Assembly: GCA_012295275.1 (NCBI GenBank)
Contig: CM022666.1
Coordinates: forward strand, 15,961,772-16,006,771
Direction of reading: 5' to 3'
Source: Chrysomallon squamiferum
Lineage: Eukaryota; Mollusca; Gastropoda; Neomphalida; Peltospiridae
Length of the DNA: 45,000 nucleotides
The notes under the pieces were generated by a model. That model did no database searches. It saw nothing but the letters and a program-made list of their open reading frames with translations, and was not told where the DNA came from. Below are positions 25,801 through 40,000 of the stretch, piece after piece; the stretch's first letter is position 1; every line of letters begins with the position of its first letter. Position numbers and translations under genes: made by a program.

Positions 25801-28423
25801 ATGGAGACAGGATAAAGAGTTTCCTCCTCTAAAAATATTTAATTATTCATTTTTAATATGAAACTTTTATTTTCTAACATGCACACATGAGCTCAATTTT
25901 GTTTTTTTATTTCAAAATTTAAGTCATTTATGATACACAATCAAAACTGTTAACTGTTAACAATTTGCAAAACAATGAGAGAAAAAAAAAAATAAATAAA
26001 TAAAACTAAGTAAAAAATAATAATAAAATAATAAAGAAAAAAAATAAAGAACAACAATAAATAAAAATAGTAACAATAATGAAGGCAAATTTTTGTAATT
26101 ATTATAATAGTTGTTAAATAATAATTGAAAAAATGATTCAGCATTATTTCATGTCATAATAAAAAATTAAAACAAATTAAAAGAAAAAATCTGAATAAGA
26201 GCAGTAAAAGTACAAACAAAAATAATAATAATAACAACAACAACAACAACAAAATATAACAACTACTCCTACTATTACTACTACTACTAATAAATATAAA
26301 ACAAAAAACAATACTGTCAGTAATAAAAATAACAATGAAAACTGTAAGATACTGGTAAAATAAAAATATAAAAACTTAATGTTAAATCTATTACAAAAAT
26401 CTTAATTATGTTAACAAAACTGTTAATAAAAATTGTTAAAAATGTTACTCAAACCTACCTTTTCGTGCAATGTACTTCAAACTGCCTGCTACAACACTGG
26501 ACATGTCCTTAGCTGGCAGGTGCGAGAAAGTTTCAGGATCATCAATCAAATTCTCATCTAAAGTAAATAAATAAATAAATTAATTAATTAATTAATTAAT
26601 AAGCAAATAAATATTTAAAATAAATTAATTAATTAATTAATAGAGAAGAAAATAAATAAATAAGTAAGTAAATTAATAAGTAAGTGAATTAATAATGAAG
26701 AAAGAAAAAAAGAAAGACATTCCAACAAAAAATTATCTTTCCAAAATATTTTTGAAAAAACGTTAATACTGTAGATAAATTTTATAAACTCAAAACAATC
26801 TTTAGTGTGTTTCTGTGTTGCATCAAGACTTTAACACAAATGTACATAAATAAAATACCTATATTCTCTGTGATGTCCAGGGTGATCTGTGAAGGGGAGA
26901 GTACTCTAGAACTCAGTCTTGGCAGCACATTGTCTCTCTCCATCAGCCAGTCTAGAATGTCCATCCCATCATAGAGGTTTCCCTGAAATACAAACAGACA
27001 TTTTTATTACTTCAACTTTTGTTAGATAATAATCAAAGGGTTTGTTTATTTATTTATTTACCATCTTTTGGTGTTTATTTATTTATTTAATTTTTGTAGG
27101 CATTTTATGGAGCCTGGCAAGACCGGGAAATCAATTATTAGTTTCATCAAAGATAATAATATCTGTGATTATTTTTTGGAATTAAACGTTACTTCTTTTT
27201 AAAATGGATAAAAAAAATTATACATTTAATTTTACAGATGTTTTTCTTGTCAAATATAAAAAGAATAGTAAAAAATATATTCAATGTAAATTTTTTCCAT
27301 CTAATACAAATGTTTATATTGTCAAATACAAAGAGAATGACAAACAAAATGGATATAAAAATTATACATTAAATACAAGTTTTTATGTTGTCAAATATAA
27401 ACAGAATAATAAAAAATGGATATAAAAATTATAACATTTAAAATACAAATTATTATACAGTCCAATATAAAAGAGAATAATAAAATAAATGGATATAGAT
27501 TGTAACTTTGATACAGGTTTTTGCATTAAGAAAGAATCGGGTTAACAAAAGGTTTGTACATGGTAGACTGCTGTCTGTATTGCGGGTGTTGAGGCCAGGA
27601 TCTCGCTGACCACGCCCTCCTCGAAGAGGTCGTGGGTGAGGAAACGTTTCTTCAGAGGAATTCCGTTCATGAGAACCTGCGGCAGGTTGTCCAGTCCACT
27701 TCGGCTGATGAAGTCTTTGCCCGCCTGAAACAGTTTTTACTTTTATTTTATCCTTAATATCGATCTTTTTATATGAATAATGAATTTTTGGATAAGAATA
27801 ACAAAGTTTTATTAAAAAATATGAACTTTTAAAAGGAATAATGAATTTTTTGTGAGGATAATGAAGTTTTAGTAAGAACAATGAAGTTTTAATAGAATAA
27901 TGACGTTTTAATAAGAACCATGAAATGTTTATACAAATGATGAAGATTTCGTAAGTAAAATGAAGTTTTAATAAAAACAATTAAGTTTTTATAAGAACAA
28001 TTAAGTTTTTATAAAAATAATGAAGTTCTAATAAGAAACAAAGTTTTTTATACAAATAATGAAGATTTAATAAGTAAAATGAAGTTTTAATAAGTACAAT
28101 TAAGTTTAATAAGTAAAATGAAGATTTAATAAGTAAAATGAAGTTTTAATAAGTAAAATGAAGTTTTAATAAGGAAAATGAAGATTTGATAAGAACAGTG
28201 AACAGCATACTTTCAGTACATCGTTGTAGTCGCCATCCTCGCTGAACACCATCGTCATGTCTTCTGATGGATAGTTATTTTTAAACTCCGATTTCACACT
28301 GTCTTCTGTTACCTCACCTTGACCCACCTTCTCATACACCTGTCAGGTGAGAAAGAAATATACAACATTATTTATTACGTAGTATCAGTAATGTTTTTTT
28401 TACATTTAATACTGAATAAATAT

Positions 28424-28470
<47 letters not shown>

Positions 28471-28711
28471 TGTGCATATATGTATGTATATATATCAAAT
28501 AATACATACAAATATATTTATACTTATATAATAATAATGTAAGATGAAGAAGAAGAAAAAGAATATCAATAGAAATAATAACAGATTTAATATTAACATA
28601 ATAAAATAATGACAATGATAATGAAAATGCATGATGATGATGATGATAGTAATAATAATGATAATGATAATAATAATAATTATGATGATAATGATAATGA
28701 TGATGATAATG

Positions 28712-28749
<38 letters not shown>

Positions 28750-30371
28750 GATAATAATGATGATAATGATAATGATAATAATTACATCTGTGATAAATGC
28801 TAAGGCTGTTGCGATGCTGTTGTCTGTTTTGATGAAGTTGAAAGCCTGTGCGAATGCAACACCAGCTTTGTAGATGTCACTGTTGCTGTCGTTTGAATTA
28901 ACAGCAAGAACAAGACCTAGCCTGTAACACAAGTTAGAAAATTAAGAAAAATAATATTAAGAATTAAACATCAAACAAAATATTTATAAACAATTATGGA
29001 AATAATTTTTTTAAATAATAACAAAAAGCAGATTAAAAATAAACATTAAAATCAAGGTTTAATATTTACTTTTTTCTATTTAAATATTTTTATATGTGTA
29101 TTTTCACCATCTCTTTAATTATTTCTTTTCCATTTTTCTCATTAACCAAATGTCATAACTCAAAACCAATCAAGCATCACAATATTGAAAAAAAAACACA
29201 AAAAAACAAGTAAGTAAGTAAGTAAATAAATAAATAAATGGAAAGATATAAAAACAGATAGATATATAAAGACAAATATAAATAGATAGATAACTATAGA
29301 TAGAGAGACAGAAGAAAGACAGAGAAGTAAATAAATCAACACAGACATGAATAAAAAACAAACAAACAAACAAACAAGTAAACAAATGTTGTGTTTATTC
29401 TGTGACAAACCTGATGGGGGCTTTGTGTACAAAAAAAGCTTCTGCCATTCGAATCAGATCTCTGCTGGACTTTTCTGCTGGATTCACGACAAAAATCTGT
29501 TATACAAAGTTAATGAACAAACAAACAAATAAATAAATGAATGAATGAATGAACATGCAGTCAAATAAATAATTCCAAAATTAAACATAAAATCAAGAAA
29601 AAAAAATTAAAAAATTAAAAAACGTTATTTCTTTTATTGGTTAGTATCATAATAATTTATAAAATTATGTTTACCTTAAAATTTTGAAAATGGTTAAAAA
29701 TAAAAGATAAGAAAATAAAAACCAAAAAAATTCTCAAGTATCAAATGGAAACAAAAATGGCAGGAGTTAAAATATTCATTACAGACATAACTGAAAAGGT
29801 GTTGATTATTTTGATTAAAAATATCAATATTATTATACAAAATATCAGTATTAAAAGTCACCCATAAATAATCAATGGAAAGATATAAATAATAAATTAC
29901 AAATAATCCAAAAAATATCAACATTATCAAAATCACTCATAAAATATTCTTATAACACTCACCCACAAAATACCATGAAGCAGACGTGAAATACAAAAAT
30001 TTCAAAAGTGCTAAAATCTCGTTATGTATCATTGTTTATTTTGATTTTTATTAATTTTGATAAAACAAACAAGAAAGTTAACTAGGACTTACAAGATGAA
30101 AGATGTATTTTTTCGAATGTGTCGCAGCATTCCAGGGAAAGTGGGTCGCAGAAAATCCTGCATGCTTCCCGGCCAGCTGCCATACTTTCTGTCATTTTCC
30201 AAATCATTGACAAACTGAAACATGTCACACAGCACTAATAAATTACTAAAAACAAATATTACTACAAAGAAACAAATACAACTACAATAAATAAATAAAC
30301 AAAATAAATAAATAAACAAAAAACAAACAAACAAATAAACAAACAAATAAAAAACAAACAAACAATAAATA

Positions 30372-30405
<34 letters not shown>

Positions 30406-30968
30406 TAATTCCTCACAAAACTATCACTGGTTATTGTATTAAATGAACACAAAATGATAAACTATATTGGACTATAATATCTATATAGATATATGAATAA
30501 AATATTTTACTCAGAAAATTGCTATTGATTGTATGCGGCAGATAACAAAAAATATAATGAAATATTGATAAATTAATTAAATAAATAAATTTACATAAAG
30601 AAAGAAAGAAAGAAAGAAAAAGAAAGAAGAAAAGAAAGAACAAAAAGAAAGAAAGAAACAATTATTAACACACACAGTATGAAAGTTGATCAGTCAGTTT
30701 CACACACACACAGACAGACAAAGATAAAAGCACAGACACACAGATGTAACAAAGTATTATAAAGGGACACTCAGGTAAGACTAACTCACCTGTACGGCTG
30801 TGTGACGAATGTCCACTGCAAACCTGGTGTTCTCCTCACTTTTCAACTCGATGTTAATTAACTCTGACACATCATCTCCCTGCCATTAAACAATTCTTAA
30901 TTACAAAGTTATTATTATATAGGACCTTTTTCATTAAAAGTCAATTGACTGTGTGTGTGTGTGTATGT

Positions 30969-31005
<37 letters not shown>

Positions 31006-33806
31006 AAAAACTGCAGTATTGTACAATTCTGTAAATATCTGAGTGTGTGTGTGTGTGTGTCAAAATCTGAAGTACTGTACAATTCTGTAAATATCTGAGT
31101 GTGTGTGTGTTGATTAACTATTTTATTAAGAAATAATTTGTAAGTCAACTTTGAAACAAAAAATAAAAGCTAAATATTTTGAAGCACACGCAGTTAAATA
31201 ACATATAATTCATAAACTATCTAACTTTTATTTCAAAAAATGTATGAGTGTGTTTTATTCAAAACAATAGCCAATAATTTGAAATTTGATGGTTTCAAGT
31301 GTTTAATTAATACACAACAGATGTATTAACTATATAATTTACTGAGCATTTACTACTGACAATTAATTTTTTTTTTTTTAAAACTTGAAAAAATAATTAG
31401 TAATATAAGTATTTTTTTTTATATAAATATTAAATCATCAGTCAGATATTTTACAGACCTTAAAACCGAGAGTGTGTAAACCTTCGAGAATCTTAGCTTC
31501 CAACTTCATCGCTTCTACCAGCGAGAAGACGTCGTAGATCTCCAAATCTATCTGCAGACCGTTGACAAAGAGAGCCGAGTCTCCGGCCATTATCTCCAGT
31601 CCACTTTCAAACAGCTGAAATCATTTATTTATTTTTTAAAGTATTTTTTACATAAAAAATTATTTTAATTTAAATTTTTAATTATTTTCATTATCATCAT
31701 AATCATCTTCATTATAAATTGTTGTTATTATCATGATTTTTATGGTTATTCTTTCCTGGGTTTTTTTTTACAGTGTGACTACAAATCTTAGTATAAAATT
31801 TATATTAATGGCTCAGGTATGAAAGATGTTTGGGGTCAAAGTTTGGATTCAAAGAGTAAACAGAGATGGAAAGAGTCAAGGTAAAAAGTTATTTTGTCCA
31901 AGTGTTTGTTGTTTTATTTACCTGTTGATTCTTTTCCATTTCTTTCCTGAATTCGTTATTAATTTTAACTCTTACTAAAGACCTGAAAAGTAATTTAAAA
32001 ACAAAATTAGAAAACAACCAGGTTTAACTGTGTAAATGAAAACTTTGATAATTTTTAAAACAAAAAGAAACATGTTCATTGTGCCAAACTGAACTGGTTC
32101 CATGCTATTAATTAAACTTTTTTTATCTGAAAAAAAAACATTTTAGCTTAAAAATATTGGTTTTATGCACTTTTTAATTTTATCCTTAAAAAATTAAAAT
32201 AAATAAACTTTTAAATTTTAAATGAAAAAAAAAACCCAAATTATAAAAAGATGATTGTTAAAAAAAAAAAACTGGTTCAAATAAAAAAAAAAAGAATAAT
32301 AAAGAACAAAAAAAAATGATTGTGGGTGACAGTTACAAACACAGGTACAGTGTCTCACATGTACAAGTACAGATGTCTTAATGTGACAGTTACAACGACA
32401 AGGAGGGTGAACTACCTGGCCTGGGTGGGGAAGTTCTGACTGATGTCTCTGAGAATTCTAAGTGCATCTTCTGGTGGAGCCAACACAATCCTCTGTGCTG
32501 CTTGAAGACTCAGGTCTGAAACAATCAAACAATTATTTTTAACACTTTAATTATATTCAGTACCTAGCAGCATGATGTTTGTGAATTCATAAATAAATAA
32601 ATAAATAAATAAAAAAGCAAATTAATAAATAAATAACAGTAAAAATAAAAATAAAAATAATAATAATAATAATAATAATAATTATAATAATAATAATAAT
32701 AATAATCATTATAATAATATCAGGTCCCCTGTTTAAAGAAATGAAGTGATGAAGAAACTCACCCTGTAGCTGCCAGACTTTGAGAGTTGGGAGTTCAGTT
32801 GTTGAGTCAATCAGGTAATTGTGAAAATCTCTCAGTTCTTTCTTTTTGTCAGGATGTAGTTCACTGTAACATTAAACTTTACTTTGAAAACTTCATAGAA
32901 GGTATTAAATATACAGCCAAATAATCAGATAGACAGTAGGCAGAGATAAAGACTAATAGAAAACAGAAAGACAGGCAGATGAATAATTGGACAGACAGAA
33001 AGAAACTGACAGACAGACACACAAAGGAATGGATACATGGAGACGATTTTGCATTCACTTATAGTAGTGTAGTAAATGTATTTTTATAACCTTTTTGTTA
33101 AACAGATAAACATGTTTTTACATTGTTCTCCACTGTGTCAAATAATGAACAAAACAATTAACACCTGGGTTGTTATTGTCAGAGAAATAAAATTTAACTT
33201 ACATGGAATAATCCCATTCTAATGTTTAACCCCATTTCAGTAAATATTTTGAATAAATGATGTAAACTAAATTTTATTTGATATTTTTGGTTTGAACTTA
33301 TAGACTCCAAAATTAGGTTTAAAATAAAATTAAAAATAATAATATAAAAACAAACTAACCTTAATTTAGCAAAGACAAAACCCTGAACATCACCATCAGC
33401 ATCTTCAGCTTGAAAACCTTCTGTTCCTTCATCTGCAACAACAACATCATCATCATCATCATCAATTTTTATGTTGTACATTTGGACAAAATCAAACATT
33501 TTAATAAAAAGGAAAAAAAAAACAAATTTGACTCTTCTAATTCATAAAGACATGCTAAAAGAGAATTTTGATTCAGATGTAAAGCATGAAAGAGGCAAAT
33601 AATAAAAATAGAACAAATTTAATAAACAGTGTAGTTTTCCCTCATTTATATAAACATTTGAAAATCTCATCAGAAATTGAAGTCACAAAGGCATGAAATA
33701 TTATAATACTACGCGACTAAATAAACAGTAAATAGTAAAGTAATCAGTTAAGAAAAAAAAGAAAAAGAAAGAAAAAGGAAAAAAGATTAAACAATAATAA
33801 TAATAA

Positions 33807-33837
<31 letters not shown>

Positions 33838-36800
33838 ATAAAAATAAAATAATCAAATTAATGTATATAATTAAAAATAAAATGAGGTGTTTCAAATACT
33901 AAAGGTTGCCTGTACCACACAATATCTACATAAATCTTCCTGCTAAATTCTAACAAACATATCAGAGATTGTTCAAACATTCAGCAGAACCTCTGTATAT
34001 AGCTTTTAATACTATTTATTTATTTATTTATTTTTCAATTTTAGAAAAGAAGAATTAAAAAGATCAATACAAATCTTGAAATAATAAAACACAAAGTAGT
34101 TAAATTCTTAAAATAAATATCAAAAAAAAATAAAATTAAATTAAAATAAAATAAAATTAAATAAAATAAAATAAAATTAAATAAAATTAAATAAAATAAA
34201 ATATTATTATAATAAAATAAAATAAATAGTAAATTATAAGAAAAGGACAAATTTGGAAAGGATAATTTATGAATTTCAAACTTATAACCATAGGTTGTTC
34301 TTTTTTTATTTTTGGGGGGGTTTTGGGTTGTTGTTTTTTTTCAGCATAGTTCGGAAGAAATAAAATGGCTGGGAACAATTTAACTACTTTTAAAAAACCT
34401 TTAATTAACCCAGGTATTCGCTTTATCAATACATACCTTCCTTTCGACGTACAACTATTACACAAAAAGTAATTATAAAATGTGCAGAATGAAAGATGAA
34501 CAAATTATAAACCAAAGAATAAATGAATAATAAATAAATTGAATATACAGTATGTGCATGTGCGTATGAATAAGTGTTTTCATGTATGTGACCCAATCCC
34601 ACAGAATGTATATAGAGCAATATTTTTAAATATTATTTATTTGTTTATTTATTATTTCATTTTCTTTATATGTGTGTGTGTGTGTGTGTGTGTTTACATA
34701 TATATATAAGCAATTTCATTTTGATCATTAAATTTTTGTTATTTTTTAAAATAACTTCACCAATCTCAAAAGTATCATATTATGGATAATAAAAATATTT
34801 GTAATGCTGAATATTTCTATCTAAAAGAAGTAAAAAAAAAAAACATACAAAAAAAACCTAATTAAATCTTTTCTGCTTTATCGTCAACTGTGAATGCCTG
34901 CTTGAATAAATAATTCATCAAAATATGTGCATATTAGTTAGGATATAAAATCATTTTTGAATTAAAATTATTACTAGGGCAGTGAGTTGAAAATCGTTAA
35001 TTTTATTTAGTTTCTGTGTTATTTGGAATTGCAGGATGAAAGAAGTAACTGGTTACCATCATCAGATATCATCTTAGTCCTGCACAGGTCAAATGTCAAA
35101 GCCTCACTGCATCCAGCATTCTAACATTCGCAGGATAAAACTGATATCTTAAGACAGTAACTAATTGTTTCCTATATTCTTAATAAGATGTACTTTTTAA
35201 CTATCTTTTTTCATATTTGTTATTATTAGATATTGTTAATATTCAGATGATATTATATTACTATATAGTTATCTTCATATTACTTACTAATTTTAAATAT
35301 ATAAGTTTTATTAATATATTTAAAAACTTCAATTTTATTCTTAACCTCTTTTTCGTCTACTGTGTAGACAAGTTAATTAAATAAGTAATCTACTAGATAA
35401 TTAATGTAGTTAGTTAAGTGTTTCAGACAAACTACTTCTCTAACCTTCCACTTTGGTGTCATCTTTGGATTTGTATTCTGTGCTTTTTATGGCCAACTCG
35501 ACCCCATAACCAGATAATCTTGCTTTTTTACCATTTGGTTTCTGCAGAAAAAAACCACAATACAGAATGTCAGATCTTAGTACAGCAAAAACAAATAATT
35601 AGTTTATGATTTATCAGATTAGTATATTTCTTATACAACAAAAATAGAAGAAATATATCAATAAATAATATATCAATATCTATCAAACAATCAATCAATC
35701 AGTCTGTCTATATATTTAAATTGGCAAAATCAAAAGATAATAAAATAAATAAAAAAACAAATAAATAATCATAACAAGTTAAATTTCTTACTATAAATAA
35801 ATAAAATAATAATTATAGCAAATAATGATACCGCAGTCAGTATTAAAAATAAAATCATATTAAAATTAATAATTACTGTAATAGGTACAGTTGTAACAGC
35901 ACAAATGAAATTAACCTGTAATAAGTACAAAATATCTTTATAAACCAACCCACCTGTACAAACCAACCCCACCTCTACAAATAACCCACCTGTACAAAGC
36001 AACCCACCTGTAAAAACCAACCCACCTGTACATAGTGTCTAAGAATGTAGGTGATTTCCTTTCTACCAGACATTTCAGCCAGTGCTGCATGGAATTCTCT
36101 GAATGTTGATGTTCCAAGCTGCGCATACAAAACTACAACAACATCATCTGTTGTCATTCCAGGGAAAATGTGGTCGAACTTGTATACTGGAGACTTGGGT
36201 CTGAAAATAAGAAATATCTGTTTCACTAAGTGTATCAGTAATTACAAAAAACTCCTGTTAGTTTCTATTCATAGTGAGACTAGTCATTATTTGTAATCTT
36301 GATGAAGACAAGAAATTTAAAAAAAAGGAAAGAATGAAAATTAATTTTATAAAATAACAAGAAAAGAAAGAAAAAGAAAACATTTAAAATGGCGATGAAC
36401 GTAATTAACTGGGTGAAATATACGTAAACATTAATAACTGATTTAACTAATAACATGAAAAAGCACAGAAAAGATTTCTTTTTGGTTTGGATGAACAAAA
36501 GAGTAAATTAGCACATGGAAGATTTTCACCTTCATTTTCTGTTTAGATTAAAACATATATAAACATATGTGTGTGTCATAAATTAAAATACCTTTAACTG
36601 CTGTGATGAAATATAATTAATTTTAAAAATACTTGTTTTACACATGTAAAACTTTGTATCATTAAATTTAACTAGTTATACCTCAAATAGATAATGATAG
36701 ACAATGTTATACATTTTTTCTCATACATATGATTACAATTACCTGTCTTTTGCAGTTTTCACCAGGTTTGAGATTTCTTTGATGTTACAGGTTGTGTTAC

Positions 36801-37015
36801 CGTGAACTACAACAAAGGCCTCGCAGTCAGCAGGTGGGCTGTCCTGCTGTGCAATCTGAAATCAAACACAAAGTAAACAGTTTATATCAAACTTAGTTCT
36901 GTCATGTTGTTCTTGTGTGGTGTGGTAATACAATTATGAGATTCTACTTAAACCAGTTAAGTTATTAATGTGTGCCATATTTTCAGAAGAATTTAACATT
37001 CCACAAATAAAATAA

Positions 37016-37071
<56 letters not shown>

Positions 37072-40000
37072 GAAAATAAATAAATAAATAAATAATAAAG
37101 TACTTAAATTTTCTAATTATTAAATTAGATGAAATGGTTAAATTAAGAAAATAGTCAAAACCTCTGAAACTAAATTTTTATTTATTTATTTATTGTCCTT
37201 TTTAATTATTTATTTATTTTTTATTTATTATTATTTATTTACTTTTTACTCTTTTTTACTTATTTATTTTAACTGCAAGTAAATGATAAAGAATTTCTCT
37301 TGTTATGAAAAAATAAGTAAATAAACAAATAAATATATTGTAAAAAAATAAATAAGTTTATAAATAAATAAATAAACAAATAAATAAGTAAATAAATAAA
37401 TAAACAAACAAACAAACAAACAAACAACTAAATAAATAAACAAATAAGTAAACAAACAAACAAATAAACAAGTAAATAAATAAATAAATATATAAACAAA
37501 TAAATAAACAAACAAACAAACAAATACCTGCTGAAACATCTGGACTGTGGGAGAGTAAATTCTCAGTGAAAGTGAAAATTTTAACAAACTCATCTGAACT
37601 GGAGACAGCACTTTTGACGCTGACTGTAGTAACACCTCATAAACTGACCGGTCACTTTCTGTGGAGATAAACACACAGGATATTCTCTTCACTGATAACA
37701 ACAACAACAACAACAACAATGACAATGACAATAATAGTAATAATGATAGTAATACTATAATAACAATGACAATGACAATAATAGTAATAGTAATAATAAT
37801 AGTAACAGCAATAATAATAATAATAATAATAATATTAGCAATAAAATAATATAATAATTATAGTAATAACAATAATAATAAGAAGAAAAATAACTGCAGC
37901 AAAATCAACAACAATAACAAACATATAATGACAATAAGAAGATGAAGATGAAGAGAAGAAGAAAACTACGGGAAAACAGAAAAAACAAAATTTATTATAA
38001 CAACAACATGAATATTTATCCAAAGAAATCTCTGTATTAACTAATGAGAGCTCTGGCCAGATTGGGAAATATTTCAATATAAACTCTAATGAGGATTGAT
38101 ACTGAAAACACATATTCCTCACAGATAAACAATGATGATTTTATTATTACATAAATTCAAAAAATAAATATGTAATTTTAGATCAGTATTGTAATCAGAC
38201 ATATGATATTTTAAAGTTTTCTATAATACTTTCTAAGTTTATAAATTACATTCTACGAACACTGAATAAATGATATGAATACTTTAAGATAAATATGGAC
38301 TGAAAAACATCAGTTATATGTTATATCCTTGAAATAATAGGCTTACTTTACAAAATTCAGGATTTTAAAAATAATTATATATGTTATTAGCTGTAAGCCA
38401 TTCATAATTTTAATGGCTTTAAAAAATAAAAATAACAAAAGAAATCTTAACAGTTTCATGTAAAATTTACAATCTGCTTTTAACCTCTAGGCACATGCAC
38501 AACTTTTATTTTAATTTTATTTTATTACTATGTTTTAAATATATATATAAAATTTTAAAAATACAAAAAAGTGAAGAATTAATTACCTCTTCACCTTTTA
38601 TTTGTTATTTTGGATGATTATTTTATTTTATTTCTATTTCAGTTTCTATTGTGTTTTGTTTTTTTCTTTTACATTTTAACTTTTTAATTTCCTTTTCATA
38701 TTTTTGATATTTAATTTATTGAAGTTTTTACTTCTATTATATTTTTTTTAATTTTTTTTTTTTTTTATTAATATATTTTTTATTATTAGTATTATTATTA
38801 TTTATGAAATTGTACAGTCATAATTCAGTCTGTTATGTGAATGTTTGATTCAGCTTTTATGTTTACTTTACCTCCTTTAAATCCATCTGGTTTCTGCTTG
38901 CAAATTGTTTGAACAAAAGACCAGAAATCATCTTTTGAATCCTGTGCCAAGTATTCACTATATAAAAAAAAAAAATGTATAATATGATTATATGTAAAAT
39001 AAAAAATTAACCAAAATGAACAGATTTTGAATTATAATAAACATGTGTGCCTATATGTGGGTGTGTGTGTGTGTGTGTGTGTGTGTGTTTATTCTTCATG
39101 TATAAATACAATAAAATATAAATAGGAGTGTTGTATTTTAAATACACAGTATATAGCAGTATAACAGACATACACACACACATGTATGTACATATATATA
39201 TATGTGTGTCTGTGTATGTACATCAAACTCACACAAACACATAACCTACACAGTATTCACCCTTGAATAGATCATACTTGTATACAAATAACATTTAAAA
39301 AAATGATGCTTATTACCCAACACAATAACATCACAGTAACAATATGCTTAAAAAATTGTTTATAAATACATAGTGTAAATAAATACATAGTGTTTATGAA
39401 ATGAACATAGACAGTGACAGATTCACAGAATATGCATATTCCATTTACATTTTTTAAACTGTGTACAAAATTCATGTTAACTTGTGTGACTTACAGAAGA
39501 GTAAACACTCTATGTGTATTGATAACATTAAAATGTAAAATAAGAAAAATAAAATTAAAGTATGTTCGCTGATGAAAAGTCTTTGCTATCTTTAATTTTT
39601 TTTTAAATTGTTCCTTATGAAACAGAAAAAGAATAATAGCAAAGTATCAGAATATTATATCTAATAGTCTAATATGAATATCAAACTGTCTGTTCAAAAC
39701 AAAATGGAAAGAAAATAATAAAAAATAAAAAATAAAAATAAAAAAGAATAAAAGAAGTAGGTATCTATGGTAAAATAAAAACTTTGATAACATTTTTAGT
39801 ACATGAAAATTATTTTATTTATATCCAGCAATTACAAATTGGTTCAATGCTATGGTTTATTATTTTTTCATTTTATGGGTAATTCCTAATTAAAAACAAA
39901 ATTTAAGAGAATATTACCAATATTTCTTAATCATAAAAATAAATAAAGATTAATACTGTTTCTGAAAATATTTTTTGAAATTCAATATCATGTAAACTAA

